From positions 49,780-113,779 of the forward strand of contig JAPYMA010000658.1 of NCBI GenBank assembly GCA_035041965.1: a DNA stretch of 64,000 bases, given 5' to 3'. Both the position numbers and the translations under genes were made by a program. This DNA comes from Anisakis pegreffii. Taxonomy: Eukaryota > Nematoda > Chromadorea > Rhabditida > Anisakidae. Positions 23,472 through 34,682 of this stretch are shown here, one piece after another. The notes beneath the pieces are model-generated. The model saw nothing but the letters and a program-made list of their open reading frames with translations, made no database searches and had not been told where the DNA came from. Position 1 is the stretch's first letter. Each line of letters opens with the position of its first letter.

Positions 23472-25780
23472 ATCCCACAAACAATTTATTTTACGATTGT
23501 CACGGCCCTCATCAACTGCTTCGCTTCAATTAATGCCCAGTATATGCCGATAATTCCCCAAGCTCCAATGTTACCTTTCCCATTGGGTAATCAAATTCTA
23601 TACAATCAACAACCAAATACGTTTCCGCAATCGACAAATCTATTCGACATTCAAAAATATTCCAACTCTTTATTAGATCCTCAAAATATTCTCCCACCGA
23701 ATCTCCTGAATAATCAGGTTTATTCGTTGTCAAATTTCGTGAATATTTCTTGAGTTCATTCATTCTTTTGCTTTTAATTGTTTACACTGAAATGTTGAGA
23801 TGTTCATTAATTCAGATTTGATTTACCTGAAAAAAAAGTGATCATCCAAAAAATATGAATTGATGCTGGTATTCAAAGTATTCGTTAAGAAAAAGTAAAC
23901 AAAACGATTAAGATTTCCAAATTTTGGCCTTGAATATAACTGATTTTTGAGAAATGTTTTAACAATTTTAACAATTCTCTTGTCCTGAGTCTAAGAATAC
24001 AACGTAATTCTAAGCGAACAACCCTTCCAGATGAACGCATTTAACCAGCACAACTCACCTTTGCCATTACCACCACCTCATCAAGCATTTCCATCATTCT
24101 TACCGCATTCAATACCGAATGCAATTCCGGATATTCCGGATATCTACTCACCAAACGGTATTATGGAACGCAGTTCTGGAGTGAGCTCTTCGATTGACTC
24201 GTTTGCTCTTCCGAAAGAGCACCAGCAAAAGCTTGCGGAGGGTGCTGGAGGCGGCTCACTGAGCGATCTCCTAACAAACGGTCGATATGTCGGAATGGTG
24301 TCCGAGATTACGAAGAACATCAACAATCTGCAAAACTATAACAATGGCGATATGAGTGGTAGACCTGAAATTAATATCAACGTGAAAGAGCATCAGCAAG
24401 GACCAGATGAGCAGAATGGATTGCAACAACCCGAACTACCGCCATTCCTAGTTGGCACACCGATGGACGTGCAAAGAAGGGTTCGTAACTGTAATCATCT
24501 TTGGTTTTCGGTTTTTCAAAAAATGTAATCTTCTTTATCCATTTTCAAGTGAGTATATTCAGAATATACCAATACTGAACTGAAGTATTCTAATCACGAC
24601 AGTGAATTCAATTTGAAGCCAGGGCAAACACATTTTACCGATCCAGTGGTTTTGAGTTATGTTTTATCACTGATTCGAGCGAAAAATCGTCATGCAATAG
24701 CCTTTCACTCTCATTGAGCCACCACTAAGTGGGATTAATCATGATATATCGCTAATTTGCAGTTTTTTGACATTGTGTCAAACCGCGATGAGACATTCGA
24801 ACAGAAACAAGTGAAACTAGACGAACTGATGTCGAATTTAGACAAACAAAAACAGGTGAGTGCCATACTTAACTTCCAGCCGTACTAAGAAACACTTGAA
24901 CTGATTTTTATTTTCCTTTGATTCACTTCAATTCATTTCTAATATATGTTCGTTGTCAATGAGAAATTCCTAAACACTGATTTGCATAGAGAGAGGACGG
25001 CTACGGGTTATGGCAACATGAGAGCCATTGATTTTGGTGAATGTTTCAAATTCGAACAAAATATACTTTTTCAGCAAATTTATCACGATTTCCAACGGCA
25101 CAAAACAACCGAAGAGAAGCTGAAGCGTGATAGAATTCATTCCATCGTTGAAACAATGTCACCAAAAGCTCAAAAGTCATTTGTAAAGGTATCTTCATTC
25201 TTGACTGATTGTAAACTATCTGTTTAAATATTCTCTTCCTCAATCCGGTACAAAAACTTCAGGTATCTTAATACGAATCTTTTAGATGAGGCGATTTTCG
25301 ATTCAGTTCGATTAGTCAACTGTCGGTAGTGATTGTGAATCTTAATATGCAATTTGTCAGCAATATTCTTGAGAAGTTTGAGCAACGAAGAGGATGTGAT
25401 TTATCCTGTCGTTCAGTTTCTCCACTTGCTTCAATCGGTTGCCATATATAAGGTCACACAATACAATGCAACGCAGCCTTAGCCTTAACCTAAGCTCACG
25501 TTAACTTATACTGAACCCGCAATTTTAACAGTTCTGTTAGTGTGTTAGAAATCGTTGCATGATCTGCCGTTGGAACACGCTTCAGTCCTTGTGTTGTAAA
25601 ATATTGAAGGTGTTGTTCGTAGTTGTTGAAATGATTGACTGAATACTGCAGGTATCAGCAATATTAACAAATCCAGAGTTGAAAGACGGTGAACGATGGG
25701 AACTGCTACAGAGGGCTTACAGTAATATGGATGATGATATCAAGAAAGAATTTGATGACCGATTTGCAGCTGTTCTTTAG
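23469..25780 (+). CDS. SXP/RAL-2 (DUF148) family secreted protein, five exons, 344 aa
   Basis: The exons are 23469-23717, 24031-24480, 24763-24855, 25075-25188 and 25652-25780. All junctions are phase 0. Residues 1-22 form a signal peptide (MIPQTIYFTIVTALINCFAS, then INA). About 200 residues rich in Pro, Asn, Gln and Leu follow. The conserved domain starts with LPPFLVGTP near residue 217 and continues with FFDIVSNRD and ETMSPKAQKSF, ending in an amphipathic helix (QRAYSNMDDDIKKEF). This order, PPFL..P..V...FF.IV, then SP.A, then a closing helix, is the mark of the SXP/RAL-2 family. These are secreted nematode proteins, some of which are parasite antigens; their function is unsettled. The N-terminal extension is unusually long for the family, whose members are often 150-200 residues. 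Confidence 0.92.
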
Positions 25781-26035
25781 CTGAACTGATTGATCAATTT
25801 CATTGGATTTGATCTCTGTTGTTCAATATTAATGATATTTATTCGTAAATGAATATGAATTGATGTATTTACTTATTACGATTAATATTCACGTAAATTT
25901 GCTGACAAATTTTGTTTGTTTCCGTTTATGTATTTGTAAAAGAATGAAGGAATTATTCAACGGAACAGCAATTGATGAATTCATTTTGTCGCACAACATT
26001 TATGTAAATGCCATAGTAAATCAAGTTTGAAAACC
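25781..26035. other. 3' flank of the SXP/RAL-2 gene
   Basis: AT-rich spacer; no canonical AATAAA was seen close after the stop. The satellite array begins right after it. Confidence 0.4.
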
Positions 26036-27600
26036 CAATGCAGGAAATGCTTTCTACCACTACGAAAGAATTCATGGTAAACTTTACATCATTAGAATCC
26101 TTAGATTTTCTAAAGTCAGAAATGTACATAAGTTGTCGGGTGATTTTGCATACTTGAGGAGATACAGGTGATTTTCTGAAGGAATCTCAAGCAACTCGGC
26201 GGCGCTCGTTTCAATGCATTGTATCTCCATTGATCAATGTGTACAGTACTGCGGCAGTATTACAGTACCATTTTCGAACTAACCGTGTCCTCAGATTTGT
26301 CCAGTAACATGGTTATTTCTTCACATCATTAGATTCCTCAGGTTCTCTACATTTAGAAAAGTATATATGTTGTCGAGCAATTTTGCATACTTGAGGAGAT
26401 ACAGGTGATTTTCTAAAGGAATCTCAGGCAGCTCGGCGGCGCTCGTTTCGATGCATTGTATCTCTACAGATCAATGTGTACATTACTATAGCAGTATTAG
26501 GGTACAATTTTCAAACTAACCGTGTCCTCAGATTTGTCCAGTAACATGTTAATTTCTTTACATCATTAGATTTCCCAGATTCTGTACATTCAGAAATGTA
26601 TATATGTTGTCGGGCGATTTTGCCTACTTGAGGAGGTACAGGTGATTTTCTAAAGGAATCTCAAACAGCTCGGCGGCGCTCGTTTCGATGCATTGTATCT
26701 CTATTGATCAATGTGAACATTACTAAAGTAGCATTAGCTTCCCCATCTTCAAACTACCGGTGTCCTCAGGTTTGCCCAGTAACATGGCTTTTTCTTTACA
26801 TCATTAGATTTCCCAGATTCTCTACATTCAGAATTGTATATATGTTGTCGGGCGATTTTGCATACTTGAGGAGATACAGGTGATTTTCTAAAGGAATCTC
26901 AAGCAGCTCGGCGGCGCTCGTTTCGATGCATTGTATTTATATAGATCAATGTGTACATTACTATAGAAGCAACAGCTTCGCCATCTTCAAACTAACCGTG
27001 TCCTCAGGTTTGCCCAGTAACATGGTTATTTCTTCACATCATTAGATTCCCCGGATTCTCTACATTCAGAAATGCATATATATTGTCTGGCGGTTTTGCA
27101 TACTTGAGGAGATACAGGTGATTTTCTGAATGAATCTCAAGCAGCTCGGCGACGCCAGTTTCAGTAATCAATGCGTACATTAGTCTAATAGCAATACAGT
27201 CACCATCTTCAGACTAACCGTGTCCTCAGGTTTGCCCAGTAACATGGTTATTTCTTCACACCATTAGATTTCTCAGAATCTCTATATTCAGAAATGTATA
27301 TATGTTGTCGAGCAATTTTGTATACTTGAGGAGATACAGGTGATTTTCTAAAGGAATCTCAAGCAGCTCGGCGGCGCTCGTTTCAATGCATTGTATCAAT
27401 ATAGATCCATGTGTGCATTACTACAGCAGTATTAGGGTACCATTTTCGAACTAACCGTGTCCTCAGTTTTGTCCAGTGAGATGGTTATTTCTTTACATCA
27501 TTAGATTCCCCAGATTCTCTACATTCAGAAATGTATATATGTTGTCGGGCGATTTTGCGTACTTGAGGAGATATAGGTTATTTTCTGAAGGAATCTATAT
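26035..27600 (+). repeat. Satellite-family array C, ~240-bp unit, about seven copies
   Basis: The block 'TTGTCGGGCGATTTTGCATA' (with variants) recurs near 26132, 26367, 26607, 26847, 27085, 27305 and 27541. Each is followed by CTTGAGGAGATACAGGTGA, then GGAATCTCAAGCAGCTCGGC, then CTAACCGTGTCCTCAGGTTT and CCCAGTAACATGG. Units are mostly 220-240 bases and differ by scattered substitutions. The fifth unit has a deletion and the last is cut short near 27600. It is the cleanest version of the dispersed family also seen at 1.0-1.8, 14.8-16.6, 52.3 and 58.9-60.0 kb. Confidence 0.95.
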
Positions 27601-28328
27601 TTATCCTCGCGCAGTTGATCTTTGCAGACATACTGTCATTTGTATAAATCAACTCTGCGCAATAGCAGTTACGATCTTGAAAGTATTTTTCCAATTCAAT
27701 TTCTAATTTGTGCGCTTCCTCTTTCAGTAAACATCACTTGAAAGCAAAAACTTCACTGATTAAAAATTCTTGTTTGCTTAATTATTACTTTTCGTTCAAC
27801 AATGGAAGTAAATTAGTTGACTGAATGCGACTGCATTTAGTTTGAATGAAAAATTAAGAGGACTGAAATCAAAAGTCGAAAAAACAACTTCATCTTCACT
27901 CATTCCACGTAAACAATTTGCTATTCAAATTAGCAGAGATAACAGTGTAAAGGTTGAAATGCACATTAAATTTAATACATCATCGATGTTCCATGATATT
28001 ATTTTCGACTGCAGAAAATTCATTTATAAACGATTAATTCTAGATTCACCGTACAGTTTCATTCATTTGGCCACTTGAAGACGCACAAAACTCAGTCGAT
28101 TCTATCGAAACCTAAATCCTTAGTTTCGCTTAATTACGTTTTCATCTCGGCATGGATACTGATCAACCCATCTACAATATTTGATGTTGTGTACTCAAAT
28201 CGTTGAATTTCTGGATGTTGACCTGAATAATCCACTCCAGTTGGAGTCAACGGATTCGAATAAAGACTTGAAATAAGACGTCGATATTATTTGAAATATT
28301 TCAGTTTCAAATTCTACCTACCATCACA
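27600..28328. other. Upstream region of the P450 gene
   Basis: No supported coding sequence; presumably holds the P450 promoter. A frame at 27842-28078 is AT-biased with no family features. Confidence 0.35.
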
Positions 28329-31300
28329 ATGGCCAATTTGTTGCTTATAGCGATGGCGAGTAGCTTGCTCATCATCTACTACATTATTCAACAGATGTTC
28401 TTAAGACGTCGTAACTACCCGCCTGGACCGAGACCGTTACCTTTAATCGGCAATTTTCATCAGGTTTTGTTAAATTAATTACTTATTTACTCACAACTTG
28501 ACATTCAGACCTGAAACTGAGGAGATGAATACAGTAATTCAGCAACTCTTTGATCTGTGTATGTTGAGATCCGCATCTCTGTCTTCACCGTTAAACGAAA
28601 TGCCAAAAGCAGATAAATTTGCAGATAGATCTCGCATATCCACATCGCACAATGATGAAATGGAAACAACAATACGGTAACATATTCACCGTATGGCTTC
28701 CAAAACCAATAATTGTACTCGCTGATTTCAGCGTTTTCAAAGAAGCCCTAATCAACCAAGGTCAGTTCAACAACTAGCCCATTCTAAGTTTGCGCCATCC
28801 TTTGGCAAGCAGTATGAATTTAATAATATTACCATCAGTTTAGTCATATATGCACCAGGCCCTATGGCTTTTAGGCAATTCACAAAACAAAACGTTTTAT
28901 TTCAATTGAAAAAGGAATTAACACTTCAGTCACTTATCAAGCAGTTTTGAAACTCAGTACTTGAACGATATCACTCTTAAATTATTCTTCGCCTCCAGTT
29001 AATGGTTCGGAAATTAAATTCAAAACCTTGAGGGATTCAGAATTCTGTTTTGTCATTCAAAGTTCCATCATTTAAGGTGATACATTTGCGGGTCGTCCGA
29101 TGACATACCTGTACGGGATATTCACACATCACTGCAAGGATGGTGATGGCATAACGTTGAGCCAAAATGAAAAATGGCTTAATCAGAGACGATTCGCGTT
29201 GAGAGTATTCCGTGATTTTGGTATGGGCAAGAAGGCGATGGAGACCAAAATTGATCATCATACTGATCAACTTATCGATCATATTCGTCGGCAAATTCAC
29301 AAAAATGCGGTCCATAACTCATACAGTTTTCTCCCTATTCATTCCCTCATTTGCCTCGTTATTTCTTCATTTGTCCGCTCATTTACGTGCCCATCTATCA
29401 GATAATTGCTTGAAACCTTACAAAATCGTACTGTAAGTAAATTATTGTAGAAATGTTTAGAAAAAACTGCTATCGATAAGCAAGAGCATTATTGGAATGT
29501 AACGAAATACTGAAGATGGTAATGATGGAAATTAGAGAAAAAACTGATGAAATTTCAGTGGCCTCGTTGAAATTGATAGAAATTGCAGACAGATGTGATG
29601 AGTATTCATCTACCGATCGCATTCTGCGTTGGTAACATAATTCAAGATCTTGTTCTCGGGATAAACTATCAGTTCGGTGATCCACATTTTCTTCGATTCA
29701 AGGAACTGATCGATTCAGTGCTGAAGGATGTGAGACATCTTGAATTTTATTTTGTTTCTATAAGAATACTGTTGAGCGTATAGAATGATATTTTATGAAA
29801 TTAGTGTATTGTTAACGCGCTGAGGTGAAAAAGTTCACTGATTACGAACCTTTCGAGATGACAAATGATATCTTATATCAAGATCGCAATGATTTCGTTG
29901 AACATTTCAAAAAATTGGGTGCGTCGGCCGGGAATCGGACCCGGATCACTCGCGTGGGAGGCGAGCATTCTACCACTGAACCACCGACGCAGGGATATGA
30001 TGGGATTTTCCTTGATTTCCGGAGAAAATCAGAACGGATCTGTCATGTAATGGAAAAATATACCCAGATCACTAAAAAGTATGCGTCGGCCGGGAATCGA
30101 ACCCGGGCCGCCCGCGTGGCAGGCGAGCATTCTACCACTGAACCACCGACGCGACGACAATGCAACGGATTTTTTAAAATTTTCAAGCAAAACGTTGAGG
30201 AATCTTTGATGAATTGCTAAGAATGCAACTGGATTGTCACAACCTGAATCGTCATTGTATGAATCGGTATTGAATGATTTCAGGTAGCAAGTGTTCAAAT
30301 GCTGATGGTGGATAATTATCCGTGGATGCGCTTCTTTTTACCAACCTATTATCGTTATTATAAAAATGGCTTTGCACTGCAAAGGTTGATTAATTTGTGC
30401 TTATGTTTCATTTACAAGTGAAAGTTGGTTGAACCAGGAGTAGATCTTACCACTGAGATGATATGATACGATTCCACTGCTACCAAATACTAATCATCTT
30501 ATCGTCTATCATTAATGACTAATTCCACTGAGCTTGGATAGTCCACAGGTGACGGTTAAAAATCATGACGATCATAAGCATGATAGATGATATCTATATA
30601 AAGTGTACTTCCGTAATGAGATTGATAATACTAGTAGTGATAAGTGATCAATTGAAGATTCTTTCTGGATCATATCGATGTGCACGAATATAATCTCTCG
30701 TCTGATGATGAAGAATCAACGGATTTCATTGATGCTTACATAAAGGAAATGAGGCGACGCATCGCTTATGGATATTACAAGTAAATCTTCATATAATTCA
30801 ATAAGTGAATTATCATTTTTCTGACCTGCTTTTTGTTTTCCTTTCAGCTGTTTCGGTCCCGAAATCACATCAACCAATCGAATAATTACAAACCGATATG
30901 ATACAGAACTTGTTTTTTTGGTGTATTCCACGTTTTATTTAGGCACTGTCATTTTCACGTTGGTTGACTTTACCGACTTACTGAGGTTCTGATTTTGATA
31001 TATCTGAGGTATCCTCATCAACGCAGCCCTTGCCGCATTATTCGAGCTTTGAGCTGTCCATCAAGTCTAATAATGATATCATAGAGTGCATATTCAATTT
31101 TCTTGAAGCACTAATATGCCCAAACATTAATGCTACTGAATAACATAAACATTTCTGGTGATGAACCTATCGTTCCATATGCTTTCATGATTTTTTCCAG
31201 TAAAATCTCGCTGGCGCTCAATGCAGGCGATTTGTGGACAGGTGGAATGGAGACTACCGTAACAACGCTTCGATGGGCGATTATTTATTTGCTGCATCAT

Positions 31301-33343
31301 CCTGAGGTTCAAGACCAACTTTTCAAAGAGATTGACACGGTATTGGTTACTTCATATGATAGGGGTCCTTTCGAGATTAAATACTGACAAACAGATTAAA
31401 TATTGACAAACAATTCAGTGTACTGTACTTGCAATGTGCACAAATGAGCGATACAACGCAATAGCTCACTTACATGAAATACCACCGAAAATTCAGATGC
31501 ATCTTAGGAATGAAACGTTATCTGTCAACAACAGAAGTCTATATAAGCCTATATACTAGAAAATCATTACGCTAGCTTAACAATTTCAAAAATTTTAAAT
31601 TAAGAAAATTGGAAGTAAGAAAGTGCAATGGTCGGATCGAGTGCAGATGCACTACACGATGGCTGTTATAAATGAAGTCCAACGAATCGTCAACATTTTA
31701 CCGTGGCATATACCACACGCGACTGTAGCCGATACCACACTTTGCGGTTACAATATACCTAAGGTTTAGTTTCATTTGCGAAGCTTTTGTTCGTTTATAT
31801 TTTGGCCATAAACAGTCAGTCACATACAAGCTAAATCTCTACTTGGTACGAACCCTCAGTCAAAACGAACGCTGAGAGATTCCTAGAAATGTTGAGCGAA
31901 AGAAACTTTTGAACTTATTGTAGTCCTTAGATTCCAGTGTAGACCGTAAGTCCTCGAGAATGCGAATGATCAATGCCCAGAGTGTTTTGGTCAGAATTTT
32001 CTGCAAATCCAAAGTTTTTTTCGTTTGATGAGACACCTCGATACCCCCAAATTACTGAAAACGAGTAATTTCATTTCAATAGACCGTTGTGTTGCTCACA
32101 ATCAGTATTGCAATTGATTATGATTGCATGAAAAGCTATTGTCTGTGACAAGCTCATTTAAAACTGTTTTAGATGGATTCTCATTCTTTTCAGACGTGTT
32201 GTATTCGCTCTCATAGCTATTGCATGCGAATACCGTTCTCTTCATGAGTTTTTCTCATTCATTTCGTCTCATTTCACTTCACAGTTCGAATCAACTTCTC
32301 ATTCTGTAGCATATACTATTTACTGAATGCGTTGACGAGTGTTGACAATCGAAGTCAACAATACAACAATTGAATTGAATTGCTCAACAGTCAAACGATC
32401 AATTATAGAGTGTATTTGATAGAATGAGAATTTGACTTCAATTGTTGAATGAAATGAATGAGAAATTAGCAAAAGAAAACACTTTCGGTGATAAAAGCTA
32501 TGAGAGCGACTATAACAGCAAGGAAAAGAATGAAAACCCTATTAAATCGAATGGAAACCCTGTTAGCCGAGTTAAAAAACACCATCACAATGGCGTTCAA
32601 TCAAAATATAACAACTGCATGAAATATTAATTTCCCGACCCCCTCCATTACTCATTGACACCTCCAAACTACCCAAAATGGGTAATTTCACCCCTTATGA
32701 GAACCACTGTTATAAGGGATCTTTCAAATGAAGATTTCTATTCCATACCATGTATTGTTTCAGGGAACATCGATTATGCCCCAAATGGGTGTTGCAATTC
32801 ATTTCAATGAGGAATATTTTGAAAATGCCGAAGAATTTGATGTGAACAGATTTTTAACCGAGGATGGAAAACTGAAAGTTTACGCACATTTCAATCCGTT
32901 TGGTTTCGGGAAAAGATCGTGCTTGGGCGAGGGCTTAGCAAGAATGGAATTGTTCATTATTCTTGTTTCGCTTATACAAAATTTCAAATTCTTACCCGCA
33001 TATGGTTAGTGCTTATCCGTGTAATATACGCATGAAGTTGACAATAAAATAGGAAAAAATCCGTTCCACTTCAATTTGATTGATTAAAATCAATGATTTT
33101 CTGGATATTTTCTGTCCTGAGTTTGCAACTTTTCAGGAATTCAAATCAAATTAATCGTTTCGTTATTATAAAAAAATTTGATTGATATATTTTTGTCTGT
33201 CAGTGATTGATATATTTTTGAAGGAGAAAACTGAATGACACAATAAGAAAAATTTAGGTGTGCTGCCTTCATTGGATCGTTCACCTGGTATGGCATCTGT
33301 ACCAAAGGAATTTTACTGTTTGGTTAAAGAACGTCATTACTGA
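28329..33343 (+). CDS. Cytochrome P450, CYP2-clan-like, ten exons, 497 aa, complete
   Basis: The exons are 28329-28463, 28625-28760, 29077-29309, 29589-29729, 30284-30384, 30658-30780, 31201-31339, 31605-31763, 32764-33004 and 33258-33343. The phases agree throughout and the total is 1494 bases, a typical P450 length. The protein starts with a membrane anchor (ANLLLIAMASSLLIIYYII), then the hinge PPGPRPLPLIGNFHQ. The oxygen-binding I-helix is AGDLWTGGMETT, the K-helix ExxR is NEVQR, and the 'PERF' region is EFDVNRFL. The haem loop FGFGKRSCLG carries the Cys ligand. It should be an ER-anchored monooxygenase of xenobiotics or endogenous lipids, like the expanded worm CYP families (CYP14/CYP33 type); the substrate is unknown. 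Introns 4 and 8 contain two tRNA genes and a hAT MITE. The acceptors of exons 6 and 8 and the donor of exon 3 are weak and were chosen by protein homology. Confidence 0.95.
29920..29990 (-). tRNA. tRNA-Gly (CCC)
   Basis: Read on the minus strand, the acceptor stem GCGTCGG pairs with CCGACGC. The D arm (TGGTTCAGTGGTAGAA) is normal, and the anticodon arm CTCGC-CTCCCAC-GCGAG is fully Watson-Crick with anticodon CCC (29956-29958). The T stem is CCGGG/CCCGG. The T loop reads TCCGATT rather than TTCGATT, so position 55 (normally pseudouridine) is C and the B box is altered. It lies inside P450 intron 4, opposite to the host gene, 91 bases from a near-identical tRNA-Gly(GCC). It could be functional or a decaying anticodon-switched copy. 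Confidence 0.9.
30082..30152 (-). tRNA. tRNA-Gly (GCC)
   Basis: Read on the minus strand it folds as a standard tRNA-Gly. The acceptor stem is GCGTCGG/CCGACGC and the A box is TGGTTCAGTGGTAGAA. The anticodon loop is CTGCCAC, with GCC at 30118-30120. The B box GGTTCGATTCC is intact and the discriminator base is A. It sits in intron 4 of the P450 gene on the opposite strand. The anticodon stem holds one U-G pair. Confidence 0.97.
32027..32709 (+). mobile_element. hAT-type MITE, copy 3 (left end lost), in a P450 intron
   Basis: The right terminus TGAGAACCACTG ends at 32709, followed by TTATAAGG. The body is nearly identical to copies 2 and 4 and carries the shared frame at 32442-32630 (62 codons). 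The left side starts inside the element (ACACCTCGATACCCCC region) and lacks the CAGTGG terminus. It lies in the intron before the haem-loop exon of the P450. Confidence 0.88.
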
Positions 33344-34679
33344 CGAAGGCTTGAAACCAGAACGACCAGATGAAGATTGAAGCCTTTTCCTGACCCTGAA
33401 GGCGCTTCCCTATAGAAAACTGAGATGTTTTCTACTTTTGAAAACAAAATCGTTTGAAAACAATGAGAAATTTTCGCCTTCTAGAACGCAGAATCCAATC
33501 ATGGAATGTATTCCAGATATTCCTACTACACAATAAAACTGTTGTTGTTATTATTTTAATTTTCATGATCACCATCAACACCATTCTTAAATTGTTATGT
33601 TCCAGATATTGTTATGACCACAATTTGATTCTCCTTAATGATGCTTGCTGATTTTTGAATTTCTGAACCGGAAAATTTATTTGTAATGAATTTTTTCAAT
33701 TCAACGTCAATTACTTATACTATGCGATGTTTTCGTATTGCATTTGTTATAACTGAAATATTTTACGAATAAAATTTCATCACTTCATGTCCATAAACGA
33801 AAGCGGTCTTTTCATTTGCAAACATCTCATCAAGCCCTGATAAACATTTGCTAATGTGGTGATAGTCTTCCCAGCCCATGCACCACTGATTTCGTAAATC
33901 TTCATCTATTTCCCTATGCAGCTCATCAATACACATTTCATAAGGACTCTCTACATTGCTACGATCGTGATTTCCTTTCTTATCCTTAGTGATTCATAAT
34001 ATCGATCAGCTCATATCTGGTGTTTACGTGAACATGCATATAAAGAGTAAATTCCCTCCTCTTTCCTTGTATATCCCTCCTTTTGGGTCTCATCAATATG
34101 TGTGGCATGCATTTACCTTTAAGATGAAACTATCAACATTTGGCCCGTATATTTAAAGCAATCAACAAAGATTACGGTAACCCTCTTAACAAGAGCGTCC
34201 GTCATGTGAATGAATGTGCGTCTGTTCTCAGCAGTAAATCAACGTGAACATCACATGTTTCGTTCTTAGATCTCCTTCATCGTTTCTACACAACCAACGA
34301 TATAAGATAAGCGTGAGGTCATCTGCATTTGTGAATATTGCCTCGGCCATATTGTGAGAATGCATATTGTGTCTTAGACTAAAAAGATTGGATAATGTGT
34401 GACCATTAGCCAAGTTTTGTTTCGCTTGCGGCAACTGGGCAGTATAGCATCCAAGTTGACAAATTCGTTAGCTTATTGCTTCATGAACAAGAAATTTAGC
34501 GTAATGCTCGAAATTTTACCAAAAGAAACTGTGAACTGTCATACCAATCAACTGATTTGTTGTTGTGTATGGGGGTATTCCTCTCCAGACTCACTGTTTC
34601 TACGCCGTTTTCATGGAACTTTCCAAAAATTTTGCTCTTAATATTTTGGTTGTTTTAAATTTTGATTTGCCATTTCAGA
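33344..34679. other. Intergenic region between P450 and photolyase genes
   Basis: An AATAAA near 33532 may serve the P450 transcript. No other feature; the frames at 34228-34641 have no family signature. Confidence 0.4.
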
Positions 34680-34682
34680 ATG
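34679..34682 (+). promoter_or_regulatory. Probable trans-splice acceptor and start codon of photolyase gene
   Basis: CATTTCAG ends at 34678 and the ATG starts at 34680. The ATG is followed directly by the conserved class II photolyase start (PRIQPLN), so no upstream coding exon is expected. The context CAG-A-ATG is the same as at 23468. Confidence 0.6.

Noticed and set aside
26035..27600. CRISPR-like array of repeats and spacers
   Set aside because: The whole 220-240 bp unit repeats, there are no short constant repeats with unique spacers, and the genome is a eukaryote with introns.
30848..30990. A possible additional P450 exon after TTTCAG at 30847
   Set aside because: Joining 30780 directly to 31201 keeps phase and gives a normal 497-aa P450, while every donor in the candidate exon breaks the frame.
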